From: Manihot esculenta | Lineage: Eukaryota > Streptophyta > Magnoliopsida > Malpighiales > Euphorbiaceae | Direction of reading: 5' to 3' | Assembly: GCF_001659605.2 (NCBI RefSeq) | Contig: NC_035172.2 | Coordinates: 19,655,051 to 19,719,050 of the forward strand | DNA length: 64,000 bases | In this document: piece after piece, positions 12,701-24,290 of the stretch | How positions within the stretch are numbered: position 1 is the stretch's first letter | Layout of the letters: each line of letters starts with the position of its first letter | Made by a program: the position numbers and the translations under genes | The notes under the pieces: model-generated | Database searches by the model: none | What the model saw: the letters and a program-made list of their open reading frames with translations, nothing else | What the model was told of the DNA's origin: nothing

Positions 12701-13816
12701 GTGAAGCTGGAACATCAGAAGCCGGCTGGAATGCTTGACCCACTACCTATTCCAGAGTGGAAATGGGAAAATATAGCTATGGACTTTGTGGTGGGGTTAC
12801 CGGCAACATCCAACAGATTAGACTCCATATGGGTGATTGTGGACAGACTCACCAAATCTGCTCACTTCATCCCTGTCAGGAGCAACTACTCTGTGGATAA
12901 ATTAGCGCAGGTGTATGTTGATGAAGTGGTAAGGCTGCATGGGATTCCTGTTTCGATAGTGTCTGATAGAGGGCCCCAGTTCACCTCCAGGTTTTGGCGA
13001 AGTCTGCAGAATGCTATGGGTACCAGGTTGGATTTTAGTACTGCCTTCCACCCTCAGACTGACGGACAGTCAGAAAGGACCATCCAGACCATCGAAGATA
13101 TGCTCAGAATGTGTGTGCTAGATTTTGGAGGTTCTTGGAGGCAGCATCTACCCTTGGTGGAGTTTGCCTACAATAACAGCTATCATGCTAGCATAGGGAT
13201 GGCTCCGTATGAAGCTTTGTATGGAAGGAAGTGCAGGTCACCTGTCTGTTGGGAAGAAGTTGGAGAGAGGTCCTTAGCAGGGCCAGAGTTAGTTGAGATC
13301 ACCAGCAGGGTGGTGCCCATGATCAGAGAGAGGATCAAGACTGCTGCAAGCAGGCAGAAGAGTTATGCAGACATCCGCAGAAGGCAGGTAGAGTTTCAGG
13401 AGGGAGATCTGGTATTGCTCAAGGTGTCTCCAATGAAAGGAGTGGTTCGTTTTGGAAAGAAAGGTAAGCTAGCCCCACGATACATCAGACCCTTTGAAAT
13501 CTTGCAGAAGATTGGGAATGTGTCGTACAAGCTGGATTTACCTGCCTCAATAGAAAGAATCCATCCGGTTTTCCATGTTTCCATGTTGAGGAAGTTCGTG
13601 TCAGATCCGGGCAAGGTTCTTAGTGAGCCTGATGTGGAGATCCAAGAAGATCTCACCTATGTTGAGCAGCCAGTGCGGATCATAGACACCCAGATCAGAA
13701 AGTTGAGGAACAAGGAAATCCCGATGGTGAAAGTCCTTTGGAACCACCACAATTTAAAAGAATGCACTTGGGAGACACGGGAGTCCATGTTCCAGCAATA
13801 CCCTCAACTTTTCTAA
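9721..13816 (+). pseudogene. Chromo-2 gag-pol, broken
   Basis: Begins mid-gag at EMSVDEFTDRF, right after the inserted LTR end; an ATG at 9696 lies in that LTR and is not a real start. The remains are a CCHC knuckle [14 protein letters not shown] near 10171, protease LMDPGASHS near 10468, [11 protein letters not shown] near 11477, RNase [12 protein letters not shown] near 11913, the integrase zinc domain near 12580-12695, the integrase core from 12778, and a chromodomain-like end to the stop at 13816. Lesions: TAG at 10893-10895, a 1-base deletion near 11515 (NAEEHAQH becomes NAESMPI), and TAG at 12695-12697 where the relatives have CQ. It cannot make a full polyprotein. Confidence 0.9.
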
Positions 13817-13911
13817 GGTTAGTTTCTTGTGTGTTTCTTGTGTTCTATGTGTATGATATGTACTATGTCTTGCTTGTGCTAGTTGAGGAACATTCGGGGA
13901 CGAATGTTCTT

Positions 13912-13923
13912 AAGGGGGGAGAA
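13912..13923 (+). other. Polypurine tract of Chromo-2
   Basis: AAGGGGGGAGAA immediately before the TGTAATACCC that starts the 3' LTR. The palindromic GAACATTCGGGGACGAATGTTC lies just upstream. Confidence 0.85.
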
Positions 13924-14100
13924 TGTAATACCCTGCTAGACTCCGGTATCGGAATTCCTACCGTCCGGTGGAATCTCGGATGTCGGAAACCTCTAGAAGG
14001 GTGAAACCATGTTCTCATAAAATGTTTTAATGTATTTTATGGTTTTAATCAAGTAAGAAATGAGTTTTTGCATGAAAATAATCTTGGAGGAAGACCCAGG

Positions 14101-14975
14101 TTCGGCCGCCGAACATGCATGCGCTTCGGGAGTGCTTTAGGCCCCCGAAGGCATAAGTGAGGGAAGTCCAGGTTCGGCCGCCGAACCTTATGTTCGGCCG
14201 CCGAAGATGGCATGCATGCGGAGGCACGTTCGGCCCCCGAATGTGGCCTGGCCAGCCACCTATAAAAGGGTCCCTTAGCCGAAACGGGTGAGCTTTTCTC
14301 CCCATTTTCGGCCAAGGTGAGCTCGCCGCCGTCCCTCGCCAATTCTGAGTTTCTTCCTTCCATTCTTCATGATTTTTATGAGTTTGCAACCTTGTTTTGA
14401 AGATTTTTGAGCATAAAGCAAGTTTTGAAGCTTGGAAGACTCAGGAGCTCTCTCCCTCCGTTCTCCAAGTTTAGGTCGCCTCCCCTCTCGATCTTCAAGA
14501 GGTAACGGTCGATCTTGAACTCTTTTTATGTTTTAAACAAGTTTTAAGTTGATTCTTGGGGAAGGATGCATGTGTTAGAGTTTATGCATGTTGATAGGGT
14601 TTTTGTGAGTTTATGACAATGTAGGTTGCTGAGTTGCTTTTGATGTGTTGTAGTTGGGGTTTAGGATAGTTTGTAGCCCCTAAGAGCTTATGTATGTGTT
14701 TATGAATGTTTTGGTTCAGTGGTATGCATGATTGAATGTTTGGGAGGCGTTTGTGCATGTGTCAGCCGAGTTTCTGCCCTTTTGGCAGAAACCAGGTTCG
14801 GCAGCCGAAGGAGTTTCGGCCGCCGAACCTGCCTGGGAGGCAAGCCTTTCGGCTGCTGAAGCATGCCCCCAAAAATGGACTTTCGTCTCTGGAGGGCACT
14901 TTCGGCCGCCGAAAGTGCCGCCGAACCTGCCTGACTTTCGGCTCTGGAGGGACTTTCGGCCGCCGAACCTGCCGC
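14101..14975. promoter_or_regulatory. TTCGGnnnCCGAA cluster flanking LTR TATA box
   Basis: Full palindromes (centres CCG, CCC, CAG) occur upstream of the TATA box between about 14101 and 14241, and downstream between about 14795 and 14970. Half sites such as TGCCGCCGAA are interleaved. The upstream group is correctly placed for an enhancer and the downstream group lies in the transcribed leader. Function is inferred only from pattern and position. Confidence 0.45.
14261..14268 (+). promoter_or_regulatory. LTR TATA box
   Basis: TATAAAAG in CCACCTATAAAAGGGTCC, a context repeated in the solo LTR (near 26623) and reversed in Chromo-4 (59188-59195). Transcription would start roughly 30 bp downstream. 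Confidence 0.65.
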
Positions 14976-15400
14976 CGAAAGTGCCCTGTTCAGCCTTCCT
15001 TTGCATGTTTTACATGATTGTTTTGAGGTGTTTTAGGGGGTTTTTGGGGGATGTTTTTAGAGTCATGTTCTAGTATGTTTGGTCCCTCATTTGAGTCCAC
15101 CTGTGTAGGTTCGGACCCGAGGAACCGAGGACCCCAGCAGTGAGTCAGCTGCTCCAGGTTATTTTCAGAGCTAGCCAGAGGTGAGTAGAATAAACCTTTA
15201 TATTTTAAAGCAAATAAATTATAAAGTTTGAGCATGTTCATGCATCATGAATGCCATGTGATATACTAGGTTGTTTGCATTAGAATTCACGAATATGCTG
15301 CATTGCATAATTCTATGATGGATGTGGATGGATGTTGGATGATCCTTAGTCCTCGATATGATGCGATGTGATATGATACGGTATGGTATGGTATGGAAGT

Positions 15401-15536
15401 CCGGTTGACCCATTCTACGTCCCGGCACTATGTAAGAGAAAGACCGGTTGACCCGTTCTACGTCCCGACATCTTGGAATGTTATGTTATGTTATGTTTAA
15501 GAGAAAGACCGGTTGACCCATTCTACGTCCCGGCAC
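15401..15536. repeat. Tandem repeat in Chromo-2 LTR
   Basis: Three copies of CCGGTTGACCCATTCTACG (starts 15401, 15444, 15509) separated by AGAGAAAGA and a TTATG run. It occupies the same relative place in the LTR as the GCCAGGGCGTAG repeats of Chromo-1, but with a different sequence. Confidence 0.8.
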
Positions 15537-16163
15537 TTTGGAATGTAGAGGACTATAGGTGACAACACCATCATTGATGTGATTTGTTTGTGATGTGTTG
15601 CATTCCATGAAAGCATGAAAATTTAAATGTATTACTATTCTGCTCACTAGGCTCTAGTAGCTCACCCCTTTCCCTAATTCCCTAGGTATGCAGGTACGGG
15701 ATAGACCAGGAGGTCAGCTAGAGTAAAGTCTTATTTATGTAATAGCTAGTGGTGAACATGACGGATATTGAAATGTATTGTATTGAATAGTTAATGAAAT
15801 GATGTTATTGAGGATTAGAATGTGCTTGACCCTAGTTTGTATGGTTATCCCTTTTGATACATGATCTCTCCAAAGTAATGATTTATTGTTTTATGTAAAC
15901 CAAACTTAATGTATGAATGTTACCCCATTGGAGCATTGATGAGGACTCCAATGCGGGGTTGATGATTATAGTTATGATTTATGCATGCACAGGTTGAGTT
16001 TGGTAATTGAATGAGAAAAGTTCAAATTTTTATGTATATGTTGATCATGTATGGGATTAAACAGGTTTACAGGTTGTATGTCAGGCTTGCTACGGGTCCC
16101 GGCGGCCTTAAGCCGATCTGGATCCTAGCGCCGGTAGCGGTCCGATTTTTTTGGGTCGTTACA

Positions 16164-17253
16164 ATATCCCTCCTTAAGTATAGATTAACTAGGAAACATT
16201 CTCTAATTAATCACTAATCAACAAGTTGCCAAGGAACGTCCTTGGGGCTTTAGATTCATACAACTGTTAATTGTATTAAGAAATAGAGAGACCTAATTAT
16301 AGCTACCCAAATGTATGGTGATATTGCTAGATTATGCAATCTCCTTGGTTTTTATGCCAAGAGTTGCTTGTGTTTGAATAATTCCAGCAATTACGGACTT
16401 CAAACTACTCAAACTAACAAATTATCACTTTGCAATCAAGAATCAATGGGCCCTATTAACAAATAGAAGTTTCACCTAATCTTCAACTAGAAAAAGGGGT
16501 TTCAGCCACTCATGTTAGAAACTAACATCAAAAGCAAGAAATAAAACAAGAGGAAGCAAGCAGGCCGGCTGGGCGGCTGCTGAGGTGTGCGGCGCTAGTA
16601 TGGTGATTCCTGAAATTCTAATCTTTTTGGTTGCTAGATAACTCTCTATTTATATCTGAATGTGAAGCCTTAGGTTCCCTTGATTTGATGTAGTTATTTT
16701 CCAATTTGGATTTGGATTCCTTTTGGTAATTGAATTTCCTTATGATTTGGACTCCTTGATGGGCGGGATTTGGTTGCTGAGCTGTCCTTGTGAGTTGCTG
16801 AGGTGTCTTTAAGTGTTTGGGGTAGGATGAACTTCTTGAAAGTTTGAATTTCCACTTTTCCACTTTTTTGCTGTTTTCTGCTGCAAAATCTGTTTGTCCG
16901 ACTGTTTGGGCAAACAGCTAGTTCTGTATCGTCTGTCATTCTGCCTCTCTTCTGCGGGATTTATTTATCCAATTGTTTGGACAAACAGCTGGTCAAACAG
17001 CAGGTATGTGCTACTTCATCCTTCTCCCGTTTGTGTTGCTTCTTGGTTTTGGCTTTTGTTTGGGCAAACTGAGCTTGGTATGCCAAACTTGTTTTCTTCC
17101 ATTCTCTTTGGACAGTTTTTAGGCCATTTTTCATCTAATCACCATTTTATACCATTTTCTGCAAAATAATATCAAAACCATAAAATTAGATAGAAAATGT
17201 GTAATTTAATAACAATAACAACATGAGAAATGGGCCTAATTTTGGTTTGATCA
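16164..17253 (-). repeat. Athila-like LTR fragment D
   Basis: Matches the LTRs at 34199-35473, 45959-47556 and 52856-54643 through shared blocks such as TTGCCAAGGAACGTCC near 16224 and ACCATAAAATTAG near 17177. The left end is cut by Chromo-2. The right end (GTTTGATCA) abuts copia RT sequence exactly at the LTR terminus, so it looks like an LTR inserted in the copia pol. It carries palindromes of the form TGTTTGnnCAAACA at 16902-16917 and 16973-16988. Confidence 0.75.
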
Positions 17254-18853
17254 CACTACATAATATTTCTTTTGAGCCTAACTATCTTTCTTTTGCTGCA
17301 AACATCTCTCATATTCATGAACCCAATACTTTTAACCAAGCCAAGCATGATCCTAGATGGGTTGAAGCAATGCATAAGAAATTAAATGCACTAGAATCCA
17401 ATGGCATATGGGAACTTACCACCTTACCCAGAGGAAAGAAGGCCATAAGGTCAAAATGGATCTATATAGTAAAGTTCAATGTAGATGGCACTGTCAATAG
17501 ATTTAAGGCTAAGTTAGTGGCCAAAGGGTACAATCAAGTACCAGGATTGGATTTCATAGAAAGTTTTTCACTTGTAGCCAAGATTATTACAGTAAAAGTC
17601 TTCTTGGCTTTGGCAGCTACAAAATCTTAGGCCATTCACCAAGTTGATGTGAATAATGCTTAGTTGCATGGCACTATTGATGAAGAGTTGTTCATGCACC
17701 CTCCAGAAGGATATTATAAGGCCACACTAGGGCAAGTTTGTAGGATAATAAAGCCCTTGTATGGACTTGAACAAGTTGGATGATAGTGGAATAAGGAGTT
17801 GTCTCACAAGCTCATTTCTTTCGGTTTCATACAATCACTCAATGGTACTTACCTTTTTACAAGAGCTGTACATGGGACTTTTATCATGTTACTAGTTTAT
17901 GAAGATGATCTGCTCATATCTGCCTCTGATGAAGCTAGTATATCTAAGGCCAAAACTTTTCTTCATGATGCTTTCATAATCAAAGATATGGGATGTGCAA
18001 GATATTTCCTCGGAATTGAGCTAGTAAGATCTAACAAAGGCCTCTTCCTTAATTAGAGAAAATATACCATGGACATATTCCAAGATGCAAGGTTACTAGA
18101 TGCCAAAACCACTACTCATCCTATGGTAAAAAATCTCAAATTAAATGTTGATATTGACCCTTCACTTTTAGGACAAGAGAAGTATAGAAGCTTAGTAGGA
18201 AGACTTCTCTATCTCAACTTAACTAGACTAGACATCACACATGCCGTTCAAGTTTTAAGTCAATTTCTTCAACAACCTCGAGCCCTACACTGGAATGTTG
18301 TTGTCCATTTGCTCAAATACCTCAAGGGTACCCCTGCCAAGGGATTGTTTTTCTCTAGTCACAATGATTGTGCATTGAGGGTTTATTTAGATGCTGATTG
18401 GGCAAATTGTCCTATGACTAAAAAATCCTTAACTGGATACTGTGTCTTTCTTGGTCCAACTATTGTATCAAAAGCAAAATACCATTAGTAGGTCATCAAC
18501 TGAGGCAGAAAATCAAAGTATAGCATCCATAGTTTGTCAGCTTTAGTGGATTTCATATTTGTTGAAAGATTTACACGTCCTAATTCCCTTGCCCATTCCT
18601 CTTTACTGCGATAATAAAGCTACTGTTCACATATCTAAAAATTCAGTTTTCTATGAATGCACAAAATAGATCGAAATTGACTGTCATGTCTTTAGACAAA
18701 AAGTGCAAGATGGATTCATCACCACCACACATGTGTCTGCTAAACTTCAATTGGTAAATTTGTTTACCAAGCCTTTAGTCTCCCCCTTATTCTTCACTCT
18801 CTTGTTTAAGATGGGATTTGTCAACCTTGACCTATTTCCATCTTGAGGGAGGC
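17254..18853 (+). pseudogene. Ty1/copia pol remnant (RT and RNase H)
   Basis: Decayed copia polyprotein beginning in RT. Visible in order: DPRWVEAMHKKLNALESNGIWEL, RSKWIYIVKFNVDGTVNRFKAKLVAKGYNQ, the catalytic region LLVYEDDLLIS near 17890 (YVDD in active elements), RYFLGIEL, RSLVGRLLYLNLTRLDI, and RNase H pieces DADWANCPMTKKSLTGYCVFL, YCDNKATVHIS and FTKPL. At least six in-frame stops interrupt it (for example after 17627 and near 17661, 18054, 18487, 18545 and 18667). The upstream part (gag, protease, integrase) is missing, apparently displaced by LTR fragment D. Relationship to copia is clear; the lineage within copia is not assigned. Confidence 0.85.
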
Positions 18854-19058
18854 TGTAATACGTGAAATTATAAATTATGTATACAGTAGTAATGGCAGGA
18901 AAACTTATTGTAAAGTTTGTTAGATGGATGAGCTGGCAAGTGCTGATTGGTAGAATTAGCTAGACTTTATGGATATAAACCCGCTCACGCAAGATATCAA
19001 TATACACTTTCTTTCTACTCATTTCTTTTGCATGGTTCCTTCTCTGATATACAACAAT
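18854..19058 (+). repeat. 3' LTR of the copia remnant (approximate end)
   Basis: A purine-rich tract (CTTGAGGGAGGC) at 18842-18853 is followed by TGTAATACGTG, the usual arrangement of polypurine tract and LTR start after copia RNase H. The end is placed at TATACAACA near 19058 and is uncertain because the partner LTR is not in the window. Confidence 0.5.
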
Positions 19059-19765
19059 AAACCAATAATTGAGAGATATAAAGAACTAAAGTTGCATTAG
19101 AATCAATTCTCCTTTCACATTTGTTCACTTAGATTTGTTGCTTTTTTATCCTCCAATTGTCATTAAAAAATACAGATTAAGACTTTTAAGGGTGTAAATA
19201 ATCTTAGCTAAGTTGAGATTTGAAAATTTTAAATTTGGTTTATCAAAATTGTTCTAAAATCAAACTAAATTTGAACTTGACTCATTTTGAAATTGAATTA
19301 AATATCAATAGGGTCAAGCTTATATCGTTGAGCAAATGAGTCAAGACAATTTGAGTTTTTATCAAGATAAACCTTGAATTGCTCAAGCATAACTCAATCC
19401 TTATAGGTTTTGATGTCTTCATTTAACAAGTAGTTGCATATATAGGATTTCTCATTTGTCGGGGTCCTACCTTAATGATCGGATCTTCGTACTATCCTAT
19501 GTCGAATGAGTTCCTATTGTCTAAGACATGCTTTAAATATGTAACGGGAAAGGCTTGTGAAACCTTAACTGAAATCATATTTGGGTCTTTATATGGGATT
19601 CAAACCAAGTGTGGGATTATTAATGTGAGATCCAGACACTATTTTTGGATCTGGAGTGGTGGATCTAGCTCAGTACCCTTGATTGAAAGCATAATTTGGT
19701 ACCATATGTATCATTAATCTCCATTTGAGTTTTTTGAATCTTTAGGTTCTTTTTATAGAATATTT
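19059..19765. other. Non-coding, no recognisable gene
   Basis: AT-rich. 19188-19400 resembles the dispersed GGGTGTAAATnA repeat also seen at 22575 (shared features GTGTAAAT, TTTTTATCAAG). An 80-codon open frame at 19475-19717 has no recognisable motif. I see no gene. Confidence 0.5.
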
Positions 19766-20490
19766 TGTGTGATCGCTTCTGGTTAAACTCTCAAAGCACT
19801 TTATCATATATTCTCTTTTTATTTGTCATAAGAAGGATTTAGGTTTGACTATCGAAGCATGTAGTCACATCGGGTTCCACCAAAGCACTTCACTTTACTT
19901 ATTTGGATACCGAAGCGTGCATTTCGGGTTGAACCACTAAAGCGCTTCACTTTTACCTTCTCTTTTATTATAAGAAGGTTCAGCTTTAAATGTCTAAGCA
20001 TATAGTCACTTTGGATTGAACAATCGAGCGCTTCACTTCACCATCTCTCTCTCTCTCTCTCTTTTTTTTTTTATCATAACAAGGATTCAACTTTGATTGT
20101 TTAAGCATATAGTTGCTTTGAGTTGAACCACTGAAGTGATTTACTTGACTTTTTTCCTTGTAAGAAGGGTTTGACTTTGACTATTGAAGCATGTAGCTAC
20201 TTTGGTTGAACCACCAAAATACTTTGCTTTAGCTATTTTTTTTTTTTTTGTCGTAAGGAGTGTTTGCCTTTAACTATCGAAGTGCTTCACTTAACCTTCT
20301 TTTTTTTTTTTCTCGTAAGTAGGGTGTAGCATTGAATGCCAAAGCATATAGTCTTCTCGGGTTAAACCACCAAAGTGCATCACTTTACTTCTTTTTATGC
20401 ATAAGAAAGGGTTTGACTTTGACTGTTGATGCATGTAATTTCTTTGGGTTGAACCACTAAAGTTTTTTTTTTTTTTTTACTTGATGAAGT
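19766..20490. repeat. Degenerate ~70-100-bp minisatellite
   Basis: About seven diverged copies of a unit with three recognisable parts: (A)AGAAGGnTTnGnnTTTGACTnT, then GAAGCATnTAGTnnCTTTGGGTTGAACCACnAAAG, then GCnCTTCACTT followed by a T-rich stretch. Copies start near 19830, 19970, 20080, 20160, 20255, 20315 and 20400. The T-rich spacers vary most in length. Confidence 0.65.
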
Positions 20491-22566
20491 TTATCAAATC
20501 CTAATATCTCTCCTTGATGAATTATTTTCTCATTGAGTTTTCTAGTGATAGATCACTTTAGTTTTAATGAAAATTTTCACCTTACGTGATTTTTAGCGAC
20601 GGATCACCTTAGTGGTTATCTTAATAATTTTTTTGTTTTATGGGATTGATAGCGGTTGTCAAAACCGTAAAAAATAAATCTATTATCAATCAACAAAATA
20701 ATTTGTAGATAGTGGCAATAGGGTCAATATTACTTGTTTAACATATTCTGATAAAAATTGAGCATCTTTAATATTTATAAAATATTATATTTTTATGAAA
20801 TTTATATATTTATCTTAACATTCATAAATTTATAATATATTAAAATATAAAACGTAATTATTTAATATTAAAAAAATGAAATTTCAATATTTAATAAATT
20901 AATATTTTTAACAAAAAATTTACAACACAATACAATATTTAATTTATTATATAAACACAGAAAATTAAATAAATTGTAACAAACAAATTAAATAGAAAAT
21001 CAACTATAAGCAAATAAATATTTATATTATAAAAAATATTTTTTAATAATACAATTATGAATTAATGGATCAATATGGATTAATGGTCACAGGTTAATAC
21101 ATAATACGAATAATAAACTGTACCATAATCTTCTTAAATTAAATTGGCAAGTCAATTTGTGCCACAATATGATTATTAGAATGTCATAAATAGGTCAATG
21201 TGATTTTAATACAAACGCAAATAAACTCAATTCTAACTCTTTATTTTTGTGTTATTTTCGTATTATGTTCATGAATTGTATCAATAATTGTCACTTTTAT
21301 TTTTTTTATCTCTTTCACCGAACTCCTTATACAGAAAGTTGCATAAGCAGCAATACAGTTATGTCACAGCTTATATCAGTCAAGTTCCAGCTCATTATAT
21401 CCGCAAAAAAATAGTAATTAATTTAGGGCATATAAATAGTTGTTTTCTTATTTTTAGAAAGGAGAGTATACTCTAGAATAAAAAAGTACCAACCACCTAT
21501 CTTTCTCTTTCCATTTTCCACCATTTTCACCTTCTTCTTCCTCATTTCACATGGAGAACAAAAGAGAGAAGCTGCAACTTCACCAATGGAGACTCTTTGG
21601 GCATGGATTTTCAATATTTGAAGAGTTCTTCATTTGGGTTTTCGTTCTTCTTTATTAATTTCACGTGTTTTTTGTTTTATTTTGAGATTTTCCTTATAAA
21701 TACTATGAATAATGAGTAGATTTTTAGATTTTAAAAATTGAGTATATAATACTATATTTTAACCTTGGATTTGAATAAATTTCCATTAATGAGTTTAAGC
21801 TAATTTCTAATTTTGAGTTGGGTATTTGATTATTGATTATTTTCCTTGTGATTTAATCTCTTGCTTTGTGTTTGGCCAACCAAAGTATTATTTTTAATCA
21901 TTAATTGATGTATTGAGAGATGGAAATTAATGGTGGAAAACCTAGAATTACAACTTATATAAATTAAAGAAACTGACCAAGGGTGTGAGATGATTTCAAA
22001 AATTAATTAAAGAACATAATGGATTTTATTAAATCAAGAGTTACAAAAGTATGAATTGATTTAATTATGATACATCTTTGATATCTTGAAAGAGAATTAA
22101 AGTGATTTTAGAATTAATTTCTTCACATGAGAATTGATAGAAATTGGAAAAAATCCGGATTAATTAGAGTATGAACCCAAATATCTAAAACTAAATTTCC
22201 ATATTTAATCTTTAGTCTTAATTAATTGCTAATTTTAGTTAATTGTGGGTTAATTTTCCATTGCTTAATTTAATTGCTTTTAATTGATAGTTAATTTCTC
22301 TTACTAGTATAGAATTAATTAGCTTAATTGCATTATCTTAGTTAATTTTAATTAAATTGCTGCACAATTTATCTTTATTAGTCAATTTCAGTATAAATTT
22401 GATTAGTCCAAATAATTGTTTTAACTATAGCCTAGTATTTAAACACTAATTCTCTGTAAAAATGATACTCTACTCTATCCTATTATTATATTACTTGTGT
22501 GACTCGTATATTTGTGGTATCACAACACATCTCCCCACATCTTGGACTCAAAGAAATTTTTTTCGA
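20491..22566. other. AT-rich non-coding DNA with old LTR remnants
   Basis: No gene. 20640-20730 (GATAGCGGTTGTCAAAACCG ... TTGTAGATAGTGGCAA) resembles the 3' end of the Athila-like LTRs at 45959 and 52856. 22435-22545 (AATTCTCTGTAAAAATGATAC ... GTGGTATCACAACA) resembles the U5 end of gypsy LTRs that precede a TGGCGCC-type PBS. Both are too diverged to define element limits. Confidence 0.4.
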
Positions 22567-22574
22567 GTAGTAAG

Positions 22575-22866
22575 GGTGTAAATGAATCAAACCAAACTGA
22601 GTTTTAAAGAGTTCAACTTTAGTTTGTTAAAATTTTTTGAATATGAGTTTTACTTATTTTGAACTCGAGCCAAGTATTAATAGTTCAAATTGAGTATTAA
22701 TAAGTTCAAACTTGGTTCGTTTAGCAAACGAGTTTAGATGAGTCGAGTTTTTATCAAGTTTAGTCTCAAATAATTTACGAACAGATTAATTATTTATAAG
22801 TACAATGAAATTTATTATATATATACAAGTTAACTCGTAAATTTATAAAAAGCAAGCTCTTAAATC
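22575..22866. repeat. Left half of a dispersed repeat split by the Reina-like element
   Basis: Starts with GGGTGTAAATGAATCAAACC and contains GAGTCGAGTTTTTATCAAG. It resumes after the retrotransposon at 29787 and runs to about 30040, where the same vocabulary appears (GTCGAGTTTTTATCTAG, CTCACGAACAAATTGA). It is non-coding and may be a non-autonomous DNA transposon; the class is not certain. Confidence 0.45.
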
Positions 22867-23288
22867 TGATAAATGACTATTTAAACCAATATCGTTTGGT
22901 TAAGACGAAATAAGAGAAAAGATAGGCTAAAAAACTAAAAGTCCTATTGAAATTCCTCAAATATTGAAAAGTGAGTTTCTAATAGTCAAGGGAGACTATT
23001 TACAATAGAAATAAAACTTTAATATGTAAAATTATGAAAATACCCAAAATATTCAAAAAAATAATTAAAATGCAAAATTGACCCCCTAAACGATGGCATG
23101 TCCATATCGAGCTTTGTGATAAACCTATGGCTTTTGTCACATTTTTGAAAGTCATGCGTATTAAAATTTCCTTTCCGAAAAACTATCGTGGGTCTCTATC
23201 GGACGTCGGCAGCAAAAGTTAGGTCCGGTCCAAATCTGCCGTAAAGTCCAAGTCTGCCGTAAAGTCCAAGACAAATTGCTCCATATCA
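22867..23288 (-). repeat. 3' LTR of the Reina-like element
   Basis: Same 422-bp length as 29360-29781 and clearly homologous throughout (for example AAAATAATTAAAATGCAAAATTGACC). It starts TGATAAATGAC and ends ATATCA. Confidence 0.9.
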
Positions 23289-23291
23289 TTC

Positions 23292-24290
23292 CCTTCCACT
23301 TGTAAAGAACTCAACCTCGAGTTGTCATCAGCAGGGTAGTACTGAAATAGATCCACCACGTTAAACGTCTTGGAAATTTTCATCTCATGTCAAGAACATA
23401 GGCATTGTCATTAATCTTCTGAATGATCCGAAATGGACCAATCTTCTTGGCGTCAAGCTTTTTCTGTCCTCTACCACACTCCTTGCATAAATACACCATA
23501 ACTTGATCACCGACATTGAAGGATTTGAAACGCCTAAGTTTATCAACTGTAGCTTTATATTTATCATTGGCTTCTATAAGGCATTGTTGTACTTGCTTGA
23601 AAACATCCACGTGCTGCTTTGCCAAGTTGCTTGCTGCAATACTGTAATAAGATCAACTGTATGCGCTGGGACTTTCCTGTACACAACAGCAAACGGTGAC
23701 ATCTTTGTGGAGCTGTGAACAGCACTGTTGTAAGCAAATTCTGCTTGGGCAAGAGCAAGATCCTAAGCAGTTTTCTTATTATTGCAGATGCAGCGTAGAA
23801 GATTGCCAAGCGTGCGGTTTACTACTTCAATTTGTCCATCAGTTTGGGGATGGGCAACACTGCTGTATCAAAGTTCAGTTCCAAAATGTTTCCATAAAGT
23901 CACCCAGAAGTGAGCTAGAAACTTCACATCTCTATCAGAAGTAATGGTCTTGGGGACACCATATAAGTAAACAATCTCCTGGAAAAACAGTTTTGCCACA
24001 TGAGAAGTATCATTAGTTTTCTTGCAAGGAATGAAATGCGCCATTTTGGAGAACCTGTCAACGACAAAAAAAATAGAATCAGATCCACGTTGAGTACATG
24101 GAAGACCAAGAACAAAATCCATAGACAAGTCCTCCCAAGGATGGGCTGGAATAGGCAGTGGAGTGTATAAGCCTGTATTCTGCGAATGTCCCTTCTGAGT
24201 TTGACACACTGGGCACTTCTGAACCATCCGACCTGTATTCCTTTTTAATTGTGGTCAGTAAAAACGCTCCTCCAATCCAGTAATAGTCTT
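23292..24290 (-). pseudogene. Integrase of the Reina-like element, broken
   Basis: Reading right to left: the zinc-domain end [20 protein letters not shown], the catalytic core with first Asp in MDFVLGLP and second in [12 protein letters not shown] (positions ~23890-24140), then after a break the C-terminal segment RRFKSFNVGDQVMVY ... KKIGPFRIIQKINDNAYVLD (23380-23520) and the tail KISKTFNVVDLFQYY. Frame changes separate these blocks. The His of the HHCC motif lies in GLSGHLGRDKTI on the neighbouring RNase H fragment. There is no chromodomain resembling that of the Chromo elements. Confidence 0.82.

Larger units (their letters stand above)
9721..16163 (+). mobile_element. Chromo-2, decayed plus-strand chromovirus, 5' truncated
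   Basis: Gag-pol remnants (9721-13816), polypurine tract and a 2,240-bp 3' LTR ending in GGTCGTTACA. The 5' LTR and gag N-terminus were separated from it by the Chromo-3/Chromo-1 insertions and lie outside the window. Its 3' end borders an Athila-like LTR sequence that resumes at 16164, so Chromo-2 was itself inserted into that LTR. Confidence 0.88.
13924..16163 (+). repeat. 3' LTR of Chromo-2
   Basis: 2,240 bp, TGTAATACCC...GGTCGTTACA. It aligns along its length with the solo LTR at 26269-28546 and, reversed, with the Chromo-4 LTR. It has TATAAAAG at 14261-14268 and a tandem repeat at 15401-15536. Being a 3' LTR, any transcription from it would read outward into 16164 onward. Confidence 0.9.

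Noticed and set aside
14716..15073. Overlapping open frames on both strands rich in FGGR/FGRR/SAAE
   Set aside because: They are translations of the TTCGGnnnCCGAA palindromes, which stay open on both strands. The same peptides recur in each LTR (26461-27555, 58345-58869).
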